Shown in pieces: positions 35,381 to 42,729 of a DNA stretch of 64,000 nucleotides. The translations under genes and the position numbers were made by a program. Position 1 is the stretch's first letter, and each line of letters begins with the position of its first letter. Location of the stretch: positions 124,001-188,000 of the forward strand of contig NZ_SACK01000008.1 in assembly GCF_004005815.1 (NCBI RefSeq), read 5' to 3'. This stretch comes from Mucilaginibacter limnophilus. Its GTDB lineage: Bacteria; Bacteroidota; Bacteroidia; Sphingobacteriales; Sphingobacteriaceae. The notes under the pieces are model-generated. The model was not told where the DNA came from. It did no database searches and was given only the letters and a program-made list of their open reading frames with translations.

Positions 35381-37182
35381 CCGACAAAGACCTCAACCAA
35401 TTACCCGAGCCAGCGACCGGTATGGGAACCAGCGGCTTTTCCGTGCTCTTCCGGACGAACGGCGACCAACTGTGGATCGAAGCGGCAGGTGGTTATCACA
35501 CCAATAGCCTGCCGGGACGTTTTACGCCGGCCAGTGAAGCGATCGAAACCGCTGCTGTGGCCATGGCGGCACACGAACAGGCGCTTAACCCGGATGTCCT
35601 GTTCGCGGAGCTCGTGCACCTGAGCGATCTTCATACCGACAATGTGAACCGCCGGTCCGTCATTTTACCGTTTGAGATCCCCATTATCGCGGCCTCAACG
35701 GTACCAAAATCCAGGCAACTGGCGCTTGCGGACCTGTTCGTTACCGTTTCAGGCGGCCGGGTACTGCTGACGTCGCGGTCACATGGCAAGATCGTCCTGC
35801 CCCGGCTGAGCTCTGCGTACAACCACGGCCTGAACGACCTCCCATTATTCCGTTTCCTGGCGGATATTCCTTACCAGTTCAGCAGTCCTGTACAGACGCT
35901 TGACCTACGGCAGCTTTTTCCCGGCCTTGATTTTTACCCGAGGGTGGTTTTCCGCCAGGCCGTCCTTGCGCCGGCGAGGTGGATCCTGACAGAATCCATC
36001 ATCAAGAGCCTGGCCATGAAGAACAGTGAGGGAGAAACCATTAAAAACTTCAGATCGTTCAGCCAGCGCCTGGGATTGCCGGTCATCTTTGCCTGGGCAC
36101 AGGGCGACCAGCAACTCATTTTTAATGCGCAGCGTGAGGCGGACATCCTTTTCTTTATCGCTTGTCTCGGACGGTCCAAAGTGGCAGAACTGCAGGAAGT
36201 ATTGCTGGACAGCGGCAACAAGCCCGGAAGCCACCCGGTGGTCACTGTGCAGTATAACGCGTTTATCGAAGCGAGCCGCCCGCTTTCGCTACCCTATCCG
36301 GAAATACCCGGGAAAGCAAGCACCAGGAACAAACGGCGATTTATGCCAGGCTCGGAATGGCTCTATCTGAAGATCTATACGACACGACTTGCTACGGATG
36401 CGCTGCTACGGCAACTTGCGCCCTACCTCAAGAAACGATCGCGGGAGGACATCATTCGAAAATGGTTCTTCGTCCGGTATGAGGACCATGCGCCGCATAT
36501 CCGGTTGCGCTTACTGGTAGCCCCGGCCGATCTCGGACAGGTTATGGCGGATATGCGCCGGCTCTTCGAAACAAAAGTGGAGCGACAATTGATCAGGGAA
36601 TTTCAGGTCGACACGTATGCCAGGGAACTGGAACGTTATGGGATCACACCTTTTGAAGAAGTCGAGCAATTCTTCTGGTCGAGCAGTAAACTGGTCCTGA
36701 AATATCTGACCGGTAGAAAGAACCTATCAGCAAGTCCGCTGTATATATTCGCGTTAGCCATCACGCGTACACTGGTCGCTGCGGCGTTCGAAAATGAGGA
36801 ACAACAAGCCACTTACTGTTTCGGGCGTTACCAGCAGCTCAGTCAGGAATTTGAGGGGGATAAGATCCATGTTGAACTCGATAAAAAGTTCAGGTCATTG
36901 CGAGCACCATTAAACGATACTTTGAGCGATGCATCTTTTTTCAGGCGTCTGCGCCTTGCAGGTTTGAACGCAACTTGCGTAGCAGATTTCCGCACGTTGA
37001 TACAGCAAGTCAGCTTGAACAGCGCCGTTTACGAGGATCTGGTCGGCAGTCTTATCCATATGCACCTGAACCGCCTGTTCACGACGGAAAGCAGGAAGCA
37101 GGAGATGATCGTTTTCTACCTGCTGTTCAAGTACACGAGATCCCAAGCCTATAAAGGTAAAGGCCTTAATCAGCCTGGCTGA
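35338..37182 (+). CDS. Class I lantibiotic dehydratase (LanB), C-terminal part with SpaB-C domain
   Basis: 614 codons. Residues 1-340 are the remainder of the glutamylation domain (FRFLADIPYQF, FYPRVVFRQAVLAPARWILT, KNFRSFSQRLGLPVIFAWAQ). From about residue 345 (SEWLYLKIYTTRLATDALLR) begins the SpaB-C/thiopeptide-type elimination domain, with FFVRYEDHAPHIRLRLLVAP and YARELERYGITPFEEVEQFF as clear signatures. The ATG-less opening (ATG-to-ORF assignment is by frame only; the 5' end is not a normal start) and the 43-bp overlap with the upstream frame argue for a frameshifted single gene. A natural LanB split falls between the two domains, not inside the first as here. Confidence 0.88.
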   Translation: MAPAGPLAPSTIELTDKDLNQLPEPATGMGTSGFSVLFRTNGDQLWIEAAGGYHTNSLPGRFTPASEAIETAAVAMAAHEQALNPDVLFAELVHLSDLHTDNVNRRSVILPFEIPIIAASTVPKSRQLALADLFVTVSGGRVLLTSRSHGKIVLPRLSSAYNHGLNDLPLFRFLADIPYQFSSPVQTLDLRQLFPGLDFYPRVVFRQAVLAPARWILTESIIKSLAMKNSEGETIKNFRSFSQRLGLPVIFAWAQGDQQLIFNAQREADILFFIACLGRSKVAELQEVLLDSGNKPGSHPVVTVQYNAFIEASRPLSLPYPEIPGKASTRNKRRFMPGSEWLYLKIYTTRLATDALLRQLAPYLKKRSREDIIRKWFFVRYEDHAPHIRLRLLVAPADLGQVMADMRRLFETKVERQLIREFQVDTYARELERYGITPFEEVEQFFWSSSKLVLKYLTGRKNLSASPLYIFALAITRTLVAAAFENEEQQATYCFGRYQQLSQEFEGDKIHVELDKKFRSLRAPLNDTLSDASFFRRLRLAGLNATCVADFRTLIQQVSLNSAVYEDLVGSLIHMHLNRLFTTESRKQEMIVFYLLFKYTRSQAYKGKGLNQPG

Positions 37183-37199
37183 CCGTCGGCAAAGCGCAA

Positions 37200-37937
37200 T
37201 CAGGACGCACGCTCCGATTTCAGCAGCTTATCATCCATGTCTTTAAGGAACTGCTCTTTGTAATGATCGCCCATCGGCAGGTAGCGGCCGTCCTCCAGCC
37301 TCACCTGGTTACGTTCAATGATCCTGGCATAGTTGATATTGATCACGAATGACCGGTGAATACGGGTGAATAACTTGCGCGGGAGGTGCTGCATGATCTC
37401 TTTGAGCGTCAAATACGTCATGTGTTTCCCGTTCACGGTATGGATCTGGATATAGTTTACGGCACCTTCAATAAAGATCACCTCGTCAAAGCGTATGCGG
37501 ACCATTCTTCCTTTGATCTCGCTTTTGATATTGAAATATTCCAGCTTTTCTTCTGCAGGCCCGCTACCCATCCGGTGCCACTTCCGTTTGACACGCTGGA
37601 TGCATTTGAGGAACCTTTCACGATCGATCGGTTTCAGCAAATAATCGAAAGCTTCTTTCTCAAACGCCTGCAGAGCGTACTGCGGGAACGCGGTGGTAAA
37701 GATGACGGTCGTATAGAGGTTTACCATTCCGGCCAGCTCCAGCCCTGTCAACTGGCGCATATCGATGTCAACAAAGGTAATGTCAGGTGCCTGTGCACTG
37801 GTCAGAAAGTCGAGCGCCTCCAGCGGGTTCTCAGCAGAGCCGCAAAGTTCGAGGCCTGGTGTCGATTCGATATAATCCCGGAGCAGCGCAACGGCATCAG
37901 TTTCATCATCAATTACATAGCAGCGTATATTTTTCAT
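37200..37937 (-). CDS. LytTR-family response regulator
   Basis: 245 aa. Receiver domain (residues 1-120) with VIDDETD acidic pocket, phosphorylated Asp57 (TFVDIDM) and LLKPIDR Lys. Residues 140-235 are a LytTR DNA-binding domain: IRFDEVIFIEGAVNYIQIHT, LFTRIHRSFVININYARIIE, RLEDGRYLPMGDHYKEQF. It is the partner of the kinase upstream, with which it shares a 4-bp ATGA overlap. It ends 17 bp from the dehydratase stop, on the opposite strand. The pair likely controls the RiPP genes; the target site is not visible. Confidence 0.95.
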   Translation of the reverse strand: MKNIRCYVIDDETDAVALLRDYIESTPGLELCGSAENPLEALDFLTSAQAPDITFVDIDMRQLTGLELAGMVNLYTTVIFTTAFPQYALQAFEKEAFDYLLKPIDRERFLKCIQRVKRKWHRMGSGPAEEKLEYFNIKSEIKGRMVRIRFDEVIFIEGAVNYIQIHTVNGKHMTYLTLKEIMQHLPRKLFTRIHRSFVININYARIIERNQVRLEDGRYLPMGDHYKEQFLKDMDDKLLKSERAS

Positions 37938-39013
37938 AGGTCGATGGATAGATGTACAGCGAACTGATCCTGCTCATCGTTAACCTGCAGCTCGAACCTG
38001 TCCGGGTAAGCGTTTTGAAGACGCTTCCTGAGGTTATTCAACCCGAGCCCGGTTGTTGAATAAGCGGTCTTTTCTCTCTTTTTGTTTACGGTGGAAAAAT
38101 GCAGTTTGTTCCCTCGTAGTTGAAGTTCAGCGGTTGCAGGGGCGCTTGGATCGCCACATTCGCCGTGTTTAATAACATTTTCTACAAGGGTCAACAAGGC
38201 CAGCGGTAAAATGAACCTGCCTGACAGCTCACCGTTCGATTTGAACCCGAGGTAACGCTTTTCATTAAAGCGCATGCGATCCAATCCAATCAGGTTACGG
38301 ATCTGTTCGACTTCCTGTTTAAGTTCAATGGTTTTTTGCTGTGCGCTCCCCGCAGTGAGCGAGTACCGGAGCAGGTTGGACAGTAACATGATCCCTTTAC
38401 CGGCCCTGTCCGATAATTTGTACACCGCATAATAAATGAAGTTCAAGGAATTAAACAGCAAGTGTGGACTGACCTGGTGTTGCAGATAGGCGTTTTCGAC
38501 TGATATGTACCTGTTTTCCAGCTCGAGCATACTTGCTTGCTGGCGTAACCGCTCGATCTCCATTTGCTGCGCCTGATCCCTGAAACGGGTCAGGTACAAC
38601 ATGGACCAGTAAGCAATGCTAAAGCCGATGAAAAAGATCTGCCGGAAAATGTTAGACAGCAAATACGCCCTGGTAAAGACTTTCAACGATAGCCAGGGTG
38701 CGTCTGCCCCGGCCAGGAGACCGTCGATGACCGCTTTGAGGAGACCAAATACGATCATCTCCACAACGATAAGTCCGGCTGCGATCAGGTACGGGCTTTT
38801 CGTTTTAAAAAAACTAAAGTCAAGGATTACATGCGCGTTCAGGTAAAATAGGCTGATATACATCACGTAGTAAATCCCGTAATGGAGGTACTGCCCGTCC
38901 AGCCCAACTGTGGTGAACAGGCATAACAACTCATAGCTGATAAAGACTGCCCAGACCAGCAAGTGGTAAAATGCGGCCTGTTTCCACTGGCGGATTGGTC
39001 TGTTCTTTGTCAT
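37934..39013 (-). CDS. LytS-type sensor histidine kinase
   Basis: 359 aa from the ATG at 39013 (MTKNRPIRQWKQAAFYH); an upstream ATG at 39040 adds nine residues. About four to five TM helices in residues 10-145, then a coiled coil (QMEIERLRQQASMLELENRY). The His_kinase dimerisation box is QHQVSPHLLFNSLNFIYYAV, with the phospho-accepting His after SP. The HATPase part has ALLTLVENVIKHG (N-box) and GLGLNNLRKRLQNAYPDRFE (G-box). First gene of a kinase-regulator operon, divergent from the candidate precursor gene. Confidence 0.94.
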   Translation of the reverse strand: MTKNRPIRQWKQAAFYHLLVWAVFISYELLCLFTTVGLDGQYLHYGIYYVMYISLFYLNAHVILDFSFFKTKSPYLIAAGLIVVEMIVFGLLKAVIDGLLAGADAPWLSLKVFTRAYLLSNIFRQIFFIGFSIAYWSMLYLTRFRDQAQQMEIERLRQQASMLELENRYISVENAYLQHQVSPHLLFNSLNFIYYAVYKLSDRAGKGIMLLSNLLRYSLTAGSAQQKTIELKQEVEQIRNLIGLDRMRFNEKRYLGFKSNGELSGRFILPLALLTLVENVIKHGECGDPSAPATAELQLRGNKLHFSTVNKKREKTAYSTTGLGLNNLRKRLQNAYPDRFELQVNDEQDQFAVHLSIDL

Positions 39014-39091
39014 CTTAATGTCAACACCATCTCTTAACATAGCGCAAACGAGCCTCTGCGTAATAAACTTTTATACCCTGTTCTATCAAAA

Positions 39092-39099
39092 TAGCTTTG
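39092..39099 (+). promoter_or_regulatory. -7 box before the candidate precursor gene
   Basis: TAGCTTTG is an exact match to TAnnTTTG and lies 15 bp upstream of the ATG at 39115. It argues against the in-frame TTG at 39097 as a start. No clear -33 TTG is seen about 20 bp upstream, so the promoter may need an activator, for example the divergent LytTR regulator. Confidence 0.5.
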
Positions 39100-39114
39100 G
39101 TCAAAACAAACACC

Positions 39115-39288
39115 ATGAAAACGACCAAAGCAAAAAAATTATCCCGGCGACTCATGACCATTACGGATTTCAGTAGCGTCCGTAACGTGTCTTATGCTGC
39201 ACGGCCAACAGAAGACACTTCTGATACGACGGCAACAATGACGATCATCATCACGACGATCAGCACCCACCGCGGGTTAAGAAATTAA
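39115..39288 (+). CDS. Candidate RiPP precursor peptide, Thr-rich and Cys-free
   Basis: 57 aa. A basic leader-like N-terminus (MKTTKAKKLSRRLMTITDFS) resembles the KKLSLKK.T...L leaders of Bacteroidota class I lanthipeptide precursors. The last 27 residues (from Pro31) contain nine Thr and two Ser but no Cys (DTTATMTIIITTISTHRG). A LanB could therefore dehydrate it, but no lanthionine ring could form. It lies beside the LytTR/LytS pair with a matching -7 box. No homologue was checked, and the ACG/ATC-rich core is low-complexity DNA, so a chance frame remains possible. Confidence 0.45.
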   Translation: MKTTKAKKLSRRLMTITDFSSVRNVSYAARPTEDTSDTTATMTIIITTISTHRGLRN

Positions 39289-39370
39289 CATAAAGTTAAT
39301 GAAACGATTTGTTTGTTTAAGATGGATTTATCGCCGATAGGTAAGTACCACCTGAGAAAAAGCGTATATT

Positions 39371-40501
39371 TTGCTAAAACCAGAGACACATCAATTAGAG
39401 AAGGTGGCTGGCGAATTATTAACCGCCGGCAAGTCGTGGCGAATTGAAACCGCCGCCGCCTGGCATGACCGTGTACTGCTGGCACTTGACACCCTGGAAC
39501 AGCAGATCAACGCGCGTTACTTCGGGCCGGCCGGCGATCCATCAATCCGCAGATACCTGCGGTATCATCGAACGGCTATCACACTGTTGTCAGACCGCAT
39601 GTTTACTTTCCTTCAGGACGACATTGCCGGTCCAACAGCGACACTGCTTAAAGATGTACTTCAACATCTGGAGACCGCTATCAGCAACCTGGGACATCGC
39701 TACCCGGACGCTTCCGGCAGTACCATTCCGGCCACTGCCTATTACCGGCATACGGTATTAGACGACTTCCAACGCAAGTCAGCCCTGATCTTGTCGATAT
39801 TTGCCGACGATCAAACCAGGGAACTTTGGACAGCGATCGGGTATTCATTGGAAGAATTGCTACAGCCCTCGTCCGGTATCCGGTATGATCACGCGGAGCT
39901 TGGGCGGATAAGCAAATTTGCGGAACTGATCGTCCGGGAAGCCGGGCTGCCTACCTTTGACGCGCACCGGCTCTTCCGGCTGGCTTATATGGAAAACCTC
40001 AATACTTCCAAAGTAGCGGTATGGTACCAGGAGCAGTTCCTGCACGAAATATCCCGCTTGTCAGCGGCAGCATTGGAAAGCAGGTTCCTGAGGGAGGAAC
40101 GCAGGCTGCTCCTCCATGGCGTTGCACCGAAAACAGCGTTTGATCCGCGACGGGAAAGCCTTTCCGACCAGTTGCCGGCATGGCTGCAAAAGTTGCGCAA
40201 ACAACAGGTCACAGACAGCGACAAGACGACCGGCATCGCCCGTTTATCCCTGGAGCTTTCGGTCGCCCAACTCGGGCTGTTCCTGCGTTTATGTTACCTG
40301 ACCGGTTGTTTTCACGAGCATAATATCTCCGCTCTATTGCGTTTTGTCAGCCGGCACTTTATTTCCAAGAAGCAGGACCACATCTCGCTTAAAAGTCTGG
40401 CGAAGGCATTTTACAATGCGGAACTCAGCACAGCCGCTTCAAACCGTGCCTGGCTGCAGCGTATGATCGATCGTATCAATCAAAAATATTTCCCTAAATA
40501 A
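39371..40501 (+). CDS. Unknown protein between the RiPP locus and rteC
   Basis: 376 aa, opened by TTG at 39371; a GTG at 39404 is an alternative, and no ATG is near. Soluble and helical. I recognise no domain in residues 1-260. By eye, residues about 290-370 (LELSVAQLGLFLRLCYLTGC, SALLRFVSRHFISKK, ISLKSLAKAFYNAELSTAAS) share the layout of the RteC C-terminal region (CALIELIYSWHATEAFGKKS, IVKFIERAF, LGNFYDTYDW), so it may be a diverged RteC relative. It is 86 bp upstream of rteC on the same strand. It is not a LanC: the Cys/His zinc ligands are absent. Confidence 0.65.
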   Translation: MLKPETHQLEKVAGELLTAGKSWRIETAAAWHDRVLLALDTLEQQINARYFGPAGDPSIRRYLRYHRTAITLLSDRMFTFLQDDIAGPTATLLKDVLQHLETAISNLGHRYPDASGSTIPATAYYRHTVLDDFQRKSALILSIFADDQTRELWTAIGYSLEELLQPSSGIRYDHAELGRISKFAELIVREAGLPTFDAHRLFRLAYMENLNTSKVAVWYQEQFLHEISRLSAAALESRFLREERRLLLHGVAPKTAFDPRRESLSDQLPAWLQKLRKQQVTDSDKTTGIARLSLELSVAQLGLFLRLCYLTGCFHEHNISALLRFVSRHFISKKQDHISLKSLAKAFYNAELSTAASNRAWLQRMIDRINQKYFPK

Positions 40502-40536
40502 GCCTATGGACGAAACCGACGCGGCATTGTTAGCTA

Positions 40537-40557
40537 CACCTGCATGGATCGCAGGTG
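40537..40557. repeat. 7-bp inverted repeat before rteC
   Basis: CACCTGC (40537-40543) and GCAGGTG (40551-40557) are perfect arms around a 7-base loop, 30 bp before the rteC ATG. No T-tract follows. It could be an operator or an mRNA hairpin that modulates rteC translation. A 44-codon open frame (40506-40640) runs through it and into rteC. Confidence 0.35.
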
Positions 40558-40587
40558 GCATTGCTGACCAAATCAAAACAAAAGTAT

Positions 40588-41421
40588 ATGATCGCCAAAT
40601 TCAGCGAAAGACTCTACGCGGACCTGAACAGGGACCTTAATGAGTACGTACTGGGTGAAGATAACCCGATCAAACGGCTGGAAAAGTCAGTCCACAGCTG
40701 CGTTAAATACCTGATCCGTCTGAAAGAATTCTGTAAGGAGCATGACCCGTCCACCCCGGCCGAGCAGATCGAATTCTTTAAACACATCAAACCGAAGTTC
40801 AAATCGCTGCTCATCTTTTATCAGTCCTTACTGAGTATCGAGACGCGAAAGCCGATCGGAGAAGAGCAGGCCATCTGTGCCTTCCTGGCCAATGAACTGA
40901 AAGTACTGCATCATTTTTTCGAAAGCAATCTCTCTTTTTACCAGTACGTCCGCACGGAGGCAACCTATCTTGATGAACACTACTTTGTCCGCGGTTCTTA
41001 TGATGTCCGCCTGGACCCGGACCAATGCGTCATCGATTCCGACCCGGCCTTTAGTACGACCCATGACCATAAGCTCGCGCAGGTACTGGCGAGTGAGTTG
41101 CTGCAGGAGCAACTGCAGCAGGACATTCTGCGGATCACGCAGCGGGAGGCCATTGTGCAGACAGAATCTGAATACCGCGACTTCGATTGGAAACAAACCA
41201 AATGCGCCCTGATCGAACTGATTTACAGCTGGCACGCGACGGAAGCGTTCGGCAAGAAGAGCCTGAAAAGCATCGTCAAGTTCATTGAACGTGCGTTCAA
41301 CGTTTCGCTGGGCAACTTCTATGATACCTACGACTGGCTGTGCGGCAGGCAGACCCCAACCGCGTATCTGGACGAAATGAAAGAAGCCTTCCTGCTTCGG
41401 GCGCAAAAGCGATTAAGATAA
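40588..41421 (+). CDS. rteC: RteC-family regulator of conjugative element excision
   Basis: 277 aa from the ATG at 40588 (MIAKFSERLYADLNRDLNEY); the frame extends to 40555 but RteC proteins begin near this point. N-terminal helical region with KRLEKSVHSCVKYLIRLKEF, then QAICAFLANELKVLHHFFES and FYQYVRTEATYLDEHYFVRG, typical RteC blocks. The C-terminal winged-helix part has WKQTKCALIELIYSWHATEA and YDWLCGRQTPTAYLDEMKEA. In CTnDOT, RteC activates the excision operon by binding inverted half-sites. A matching site lies 17 bp after its stop, before the transfer operon, and another at 5166. Confidence 0.9.
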   Translation: MIAKFSERLYADLNRDLNEYVLGEDNPIKRLEKSVHSCVKYLIRLKEFCKEHDPSTPAEQIEFFKHIKPKFKSLLIFYQSLLSIETRKPIGEEQAICAFLANELKVLHHFFESNLSFYQYVRTEATYLDEHYFVRGSYDVRLDPDQCVIDSDPAFSTTHDHKLAQVLASELLQEQLQQDILRITQREAIVQTESEYRDFDWKQTKCALIELIYSWHATEAFGKKSLKSIVKFIERAFNVSLGNFYDTYDWLCGRQTPTAYLDEMKEAFLLRAQKRLR

Positions 41422-41437
41422 AAAACAAAAAGTACAC

Positions 41438-41489
41438 CTCCGACTCGGACAAACTCGGAGCATAGCGCTTAGGATGATCGTGACCTTTG
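41438..41489 (+). promoter_or_regulatory. Operator (21-bp inverted repeat) plus -7 box of the transfer operon
   Basis: Inverted arms CTCCGA (41438-41443) and TCGGAG (41455-41460). The 21-bp core 41439-41459 matches 5166-5186 at 18 of 21 positions; arm spacing is 11 bp in both. GACCTTTG (41482-41489), one base off TAnnTTTG, starts 22 bp after the core, exactly as TAAATTTG does at 5209. No -33 element is visible. Transcription would start near 41495 and the first ATG is at 41532. Confidence 0.7.
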
Positions 41490-41529
41490 TATGGTCGCTG
41501 TAATGGTGCAGCGACATTAAAACGATCAT
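41474..41529. repeat. Nested inverted repeats around the transfer-operon start site
   Basis: Outer arms ATGATCGT (41474-41481) and ACGATCAT (41522-41529), inner arms GTCGCTG (41494-41500) and CAGCGAC (41509-41515), all perfect. The inner hairpin would be at the very 5' end of an mRNA started near 41495 and could stabilise it; the outer pair flanks the -7 box and may be a second operator. Confidence 0.55.
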
Positions 41530-41531
41530 TT

Positions 41532-42062
41532 ATGCTAAGTCAAATCTCGTGGACCAATTACCTGGTCAGCATTATTGTCCTGTTAGTGATCTATTACGGC
41601 TGGGTCGGCCTTCGCTTTTTTGGCAGCGACCTGCGGCGCGGCTGGGGCCCTAAGCGATCTGCCAGCATCGCGGACCTGGCAGACCTCACGGTGCCCTCCG
41701 TATCGGTGATGGGTGCTATTGCGCCGGAACCGGAACAGTTAAGGGATCACACGGAAATGCTTTTTGATGACCCGGAGCCCGATGCGCAAATGCCGCCAAC
41801 GATAGCCGACGATATCGTGCCGGACATACAGCAATTCGAGTCGGAACTACAAGCCCTGGTCGATGTGATCACCGTATCCAAGGAGAGCAAAGCGAATTTC
41901 CTGCTGCTTTTCGGGCTGCTGACGGAAAAGTACGCCGCTGTTACGGATCCGGAGGTGCATGACCGGATCAAAGTGTTGCTGCTCCAGCAAGCCGGTGCGT
42001 TCGCTTTTAAACTTACTGCGGAAGAGTTAGAAAAACAATGGTTTAACCCTGTAATACATTAA
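41532..42062 (+). CDS. Membrane protein at the head of the transfer operon
   Basis: 176 aa from the ATG at 41532 (MLSQISWTNYLVSIIVLLVI); the longer frame from 41487 would include promoter DNA. One TM helix at about residues 9-27, then a basic patch (RRGWGPKRSAS), an acidic Pro-rich linker (DDPEPDAQMPPTIADD), and a helical C-terminal domain with QFESELQALVDVITVSKESK. First gene of the tra operon, in the traD-like position of Bacteroidota elements; I cannot assign a family with certainty. It is 4 bp upstream of traE. Confidence 0.75.
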   Translation: MLSQISWTNYLVSIIVLLVIYYGWVGLRFFGSDLRRGWGPKRSASIADLADLTVPSVSVMGAIAPEPEQLRDHTEMLFDDPEPDAQMPPTIADDIVPDIQQFESELQALVDVITVSKESKANFLLLFGLLTEKYAAVTDPEVHDRIKVLLLQQAGAFAFKLTAEELEKQWFNPVIH

Positions 42063-42066
42063 AATC

Positions 42067-42408
42067 ATGAAAACAATGCTTAATCGCTATGGTAAGGCCC
42101 ATAGTCTGTTTATCCGGCTGATAACAGCTACCATCATCTTTGGCTTTATGCCTTTTATGTCCGCCATGGCCCAGGACGGCAATGCCGGCATCACTGAAGC
42201 GACCAACCAGGTGAAGGGTTATTTCGACACCGGCACGAACCTGATGTACGCCATCGGCGCGGTCGTCGGCCTGGTCGGCGCCGTCAAGGTTTACAAAAAG
42301 TGGAGCGATGGCGAACACGATACCGGCAAGGTAGCCTCCAGCTGGTTCGGGGCCTGTATCTTTCTGGTGATCGTTTCTACCGTTCTTAAATCATTTTTTG
42401 GCGTTTAA
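42067..42408 (+). CDS. traE: Conjugation protein TraE (DUF4134)
   Basis: 113 aa. Signal peptide through about residue 36 (FMPFMSAMAQ), then GITEATNQVKGYFDTGTNLM and two TM helices (MYAIGAVVGLVGAVKVYKKW, WFGACIFLVIVSTVLKSFFG). This is the DUF4134/TraE pattern. The protein resembles the small VirB2/VirB3-like membrane components of the type IV secretion system. It lies between the head gene and traF with 4-9 bp spacing. Confidence 0.93.
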   Translation: MKTMLNRYGKAHSLFIRLITATIIFGFMPFMSAMAQDGNAGITEATNQVKGYFDTGTNLMYAIGAVVGLVGAVKVYKKWSDGEHDTGKVASSWFGACIFLVIVSTVLKSFFGV

Positions 42409-42417
42409 AAATCCTTT

Positions 42418-42729
42418 ATGTCAGTATATCACATCAATAAGGGAATCAATAAACCGATCGAGTTCAAGGGCCTCAAGGCGCAGTATATCGCCTATCTGGG
42501 CGGCGGGCTGGTCGTGCTGCTCCTGGTTTTCGCAACGCTTTACCTGCTCGGAACACCGGTGCTGGTGTGCCTGCTGATCATCGGTCTCGCCGGCAGCGGC
42601 CTGTTCTTCAAAGTATTTGAAATGAGCCGGAAATATGGCCAGCACGGACTGATGAAACGCCGTTCATCAAAATATATACCTGACCACCTGAGATTCCATA
42701 CAAGGAGGATATTTTATGAAAAACGCTGA
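42418..42729 (+). CDS. traF: Conjugation protein TraF (DUF4133)
   Basis: 103 aa. YHINKGINKPIEFKGLKAQY at the N-terminus and KYGQHGLMKRRSSKYIPDHL near the C-terminus flank two TM helices (residues about 24-45 and 49-67). This is the DUF4133/TraF family, a VirB3-like inner-membrane part of the transfer apparatus. Its end overlaps the start of traG by 14 bp, as is normal for this operon. Confidence 0.93.
   Translation: MSVYHINKGINKPIEFKGLKAQYIAYLGGGLVVLLLVFATLYLLGTPVLVCLLIIGLAGSGLFFKVFEMSRKYGQHGLMKRRSSKYIPDHLRFHTRRIFYEKR

Noticed and set aside
39365-39373. TATATTTTG as a -7 box for the 376-aa gene
   Set aside because: Spacing between TA and TTTG is three bases, not two, and it would overlap the proposed TTG start.
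39371-40501. LanC cyclase for the RiPP locus
   Set aside because: The protein lacks the Cys/Cys-His zinc ligands and GxHG-like motifs of LanC.
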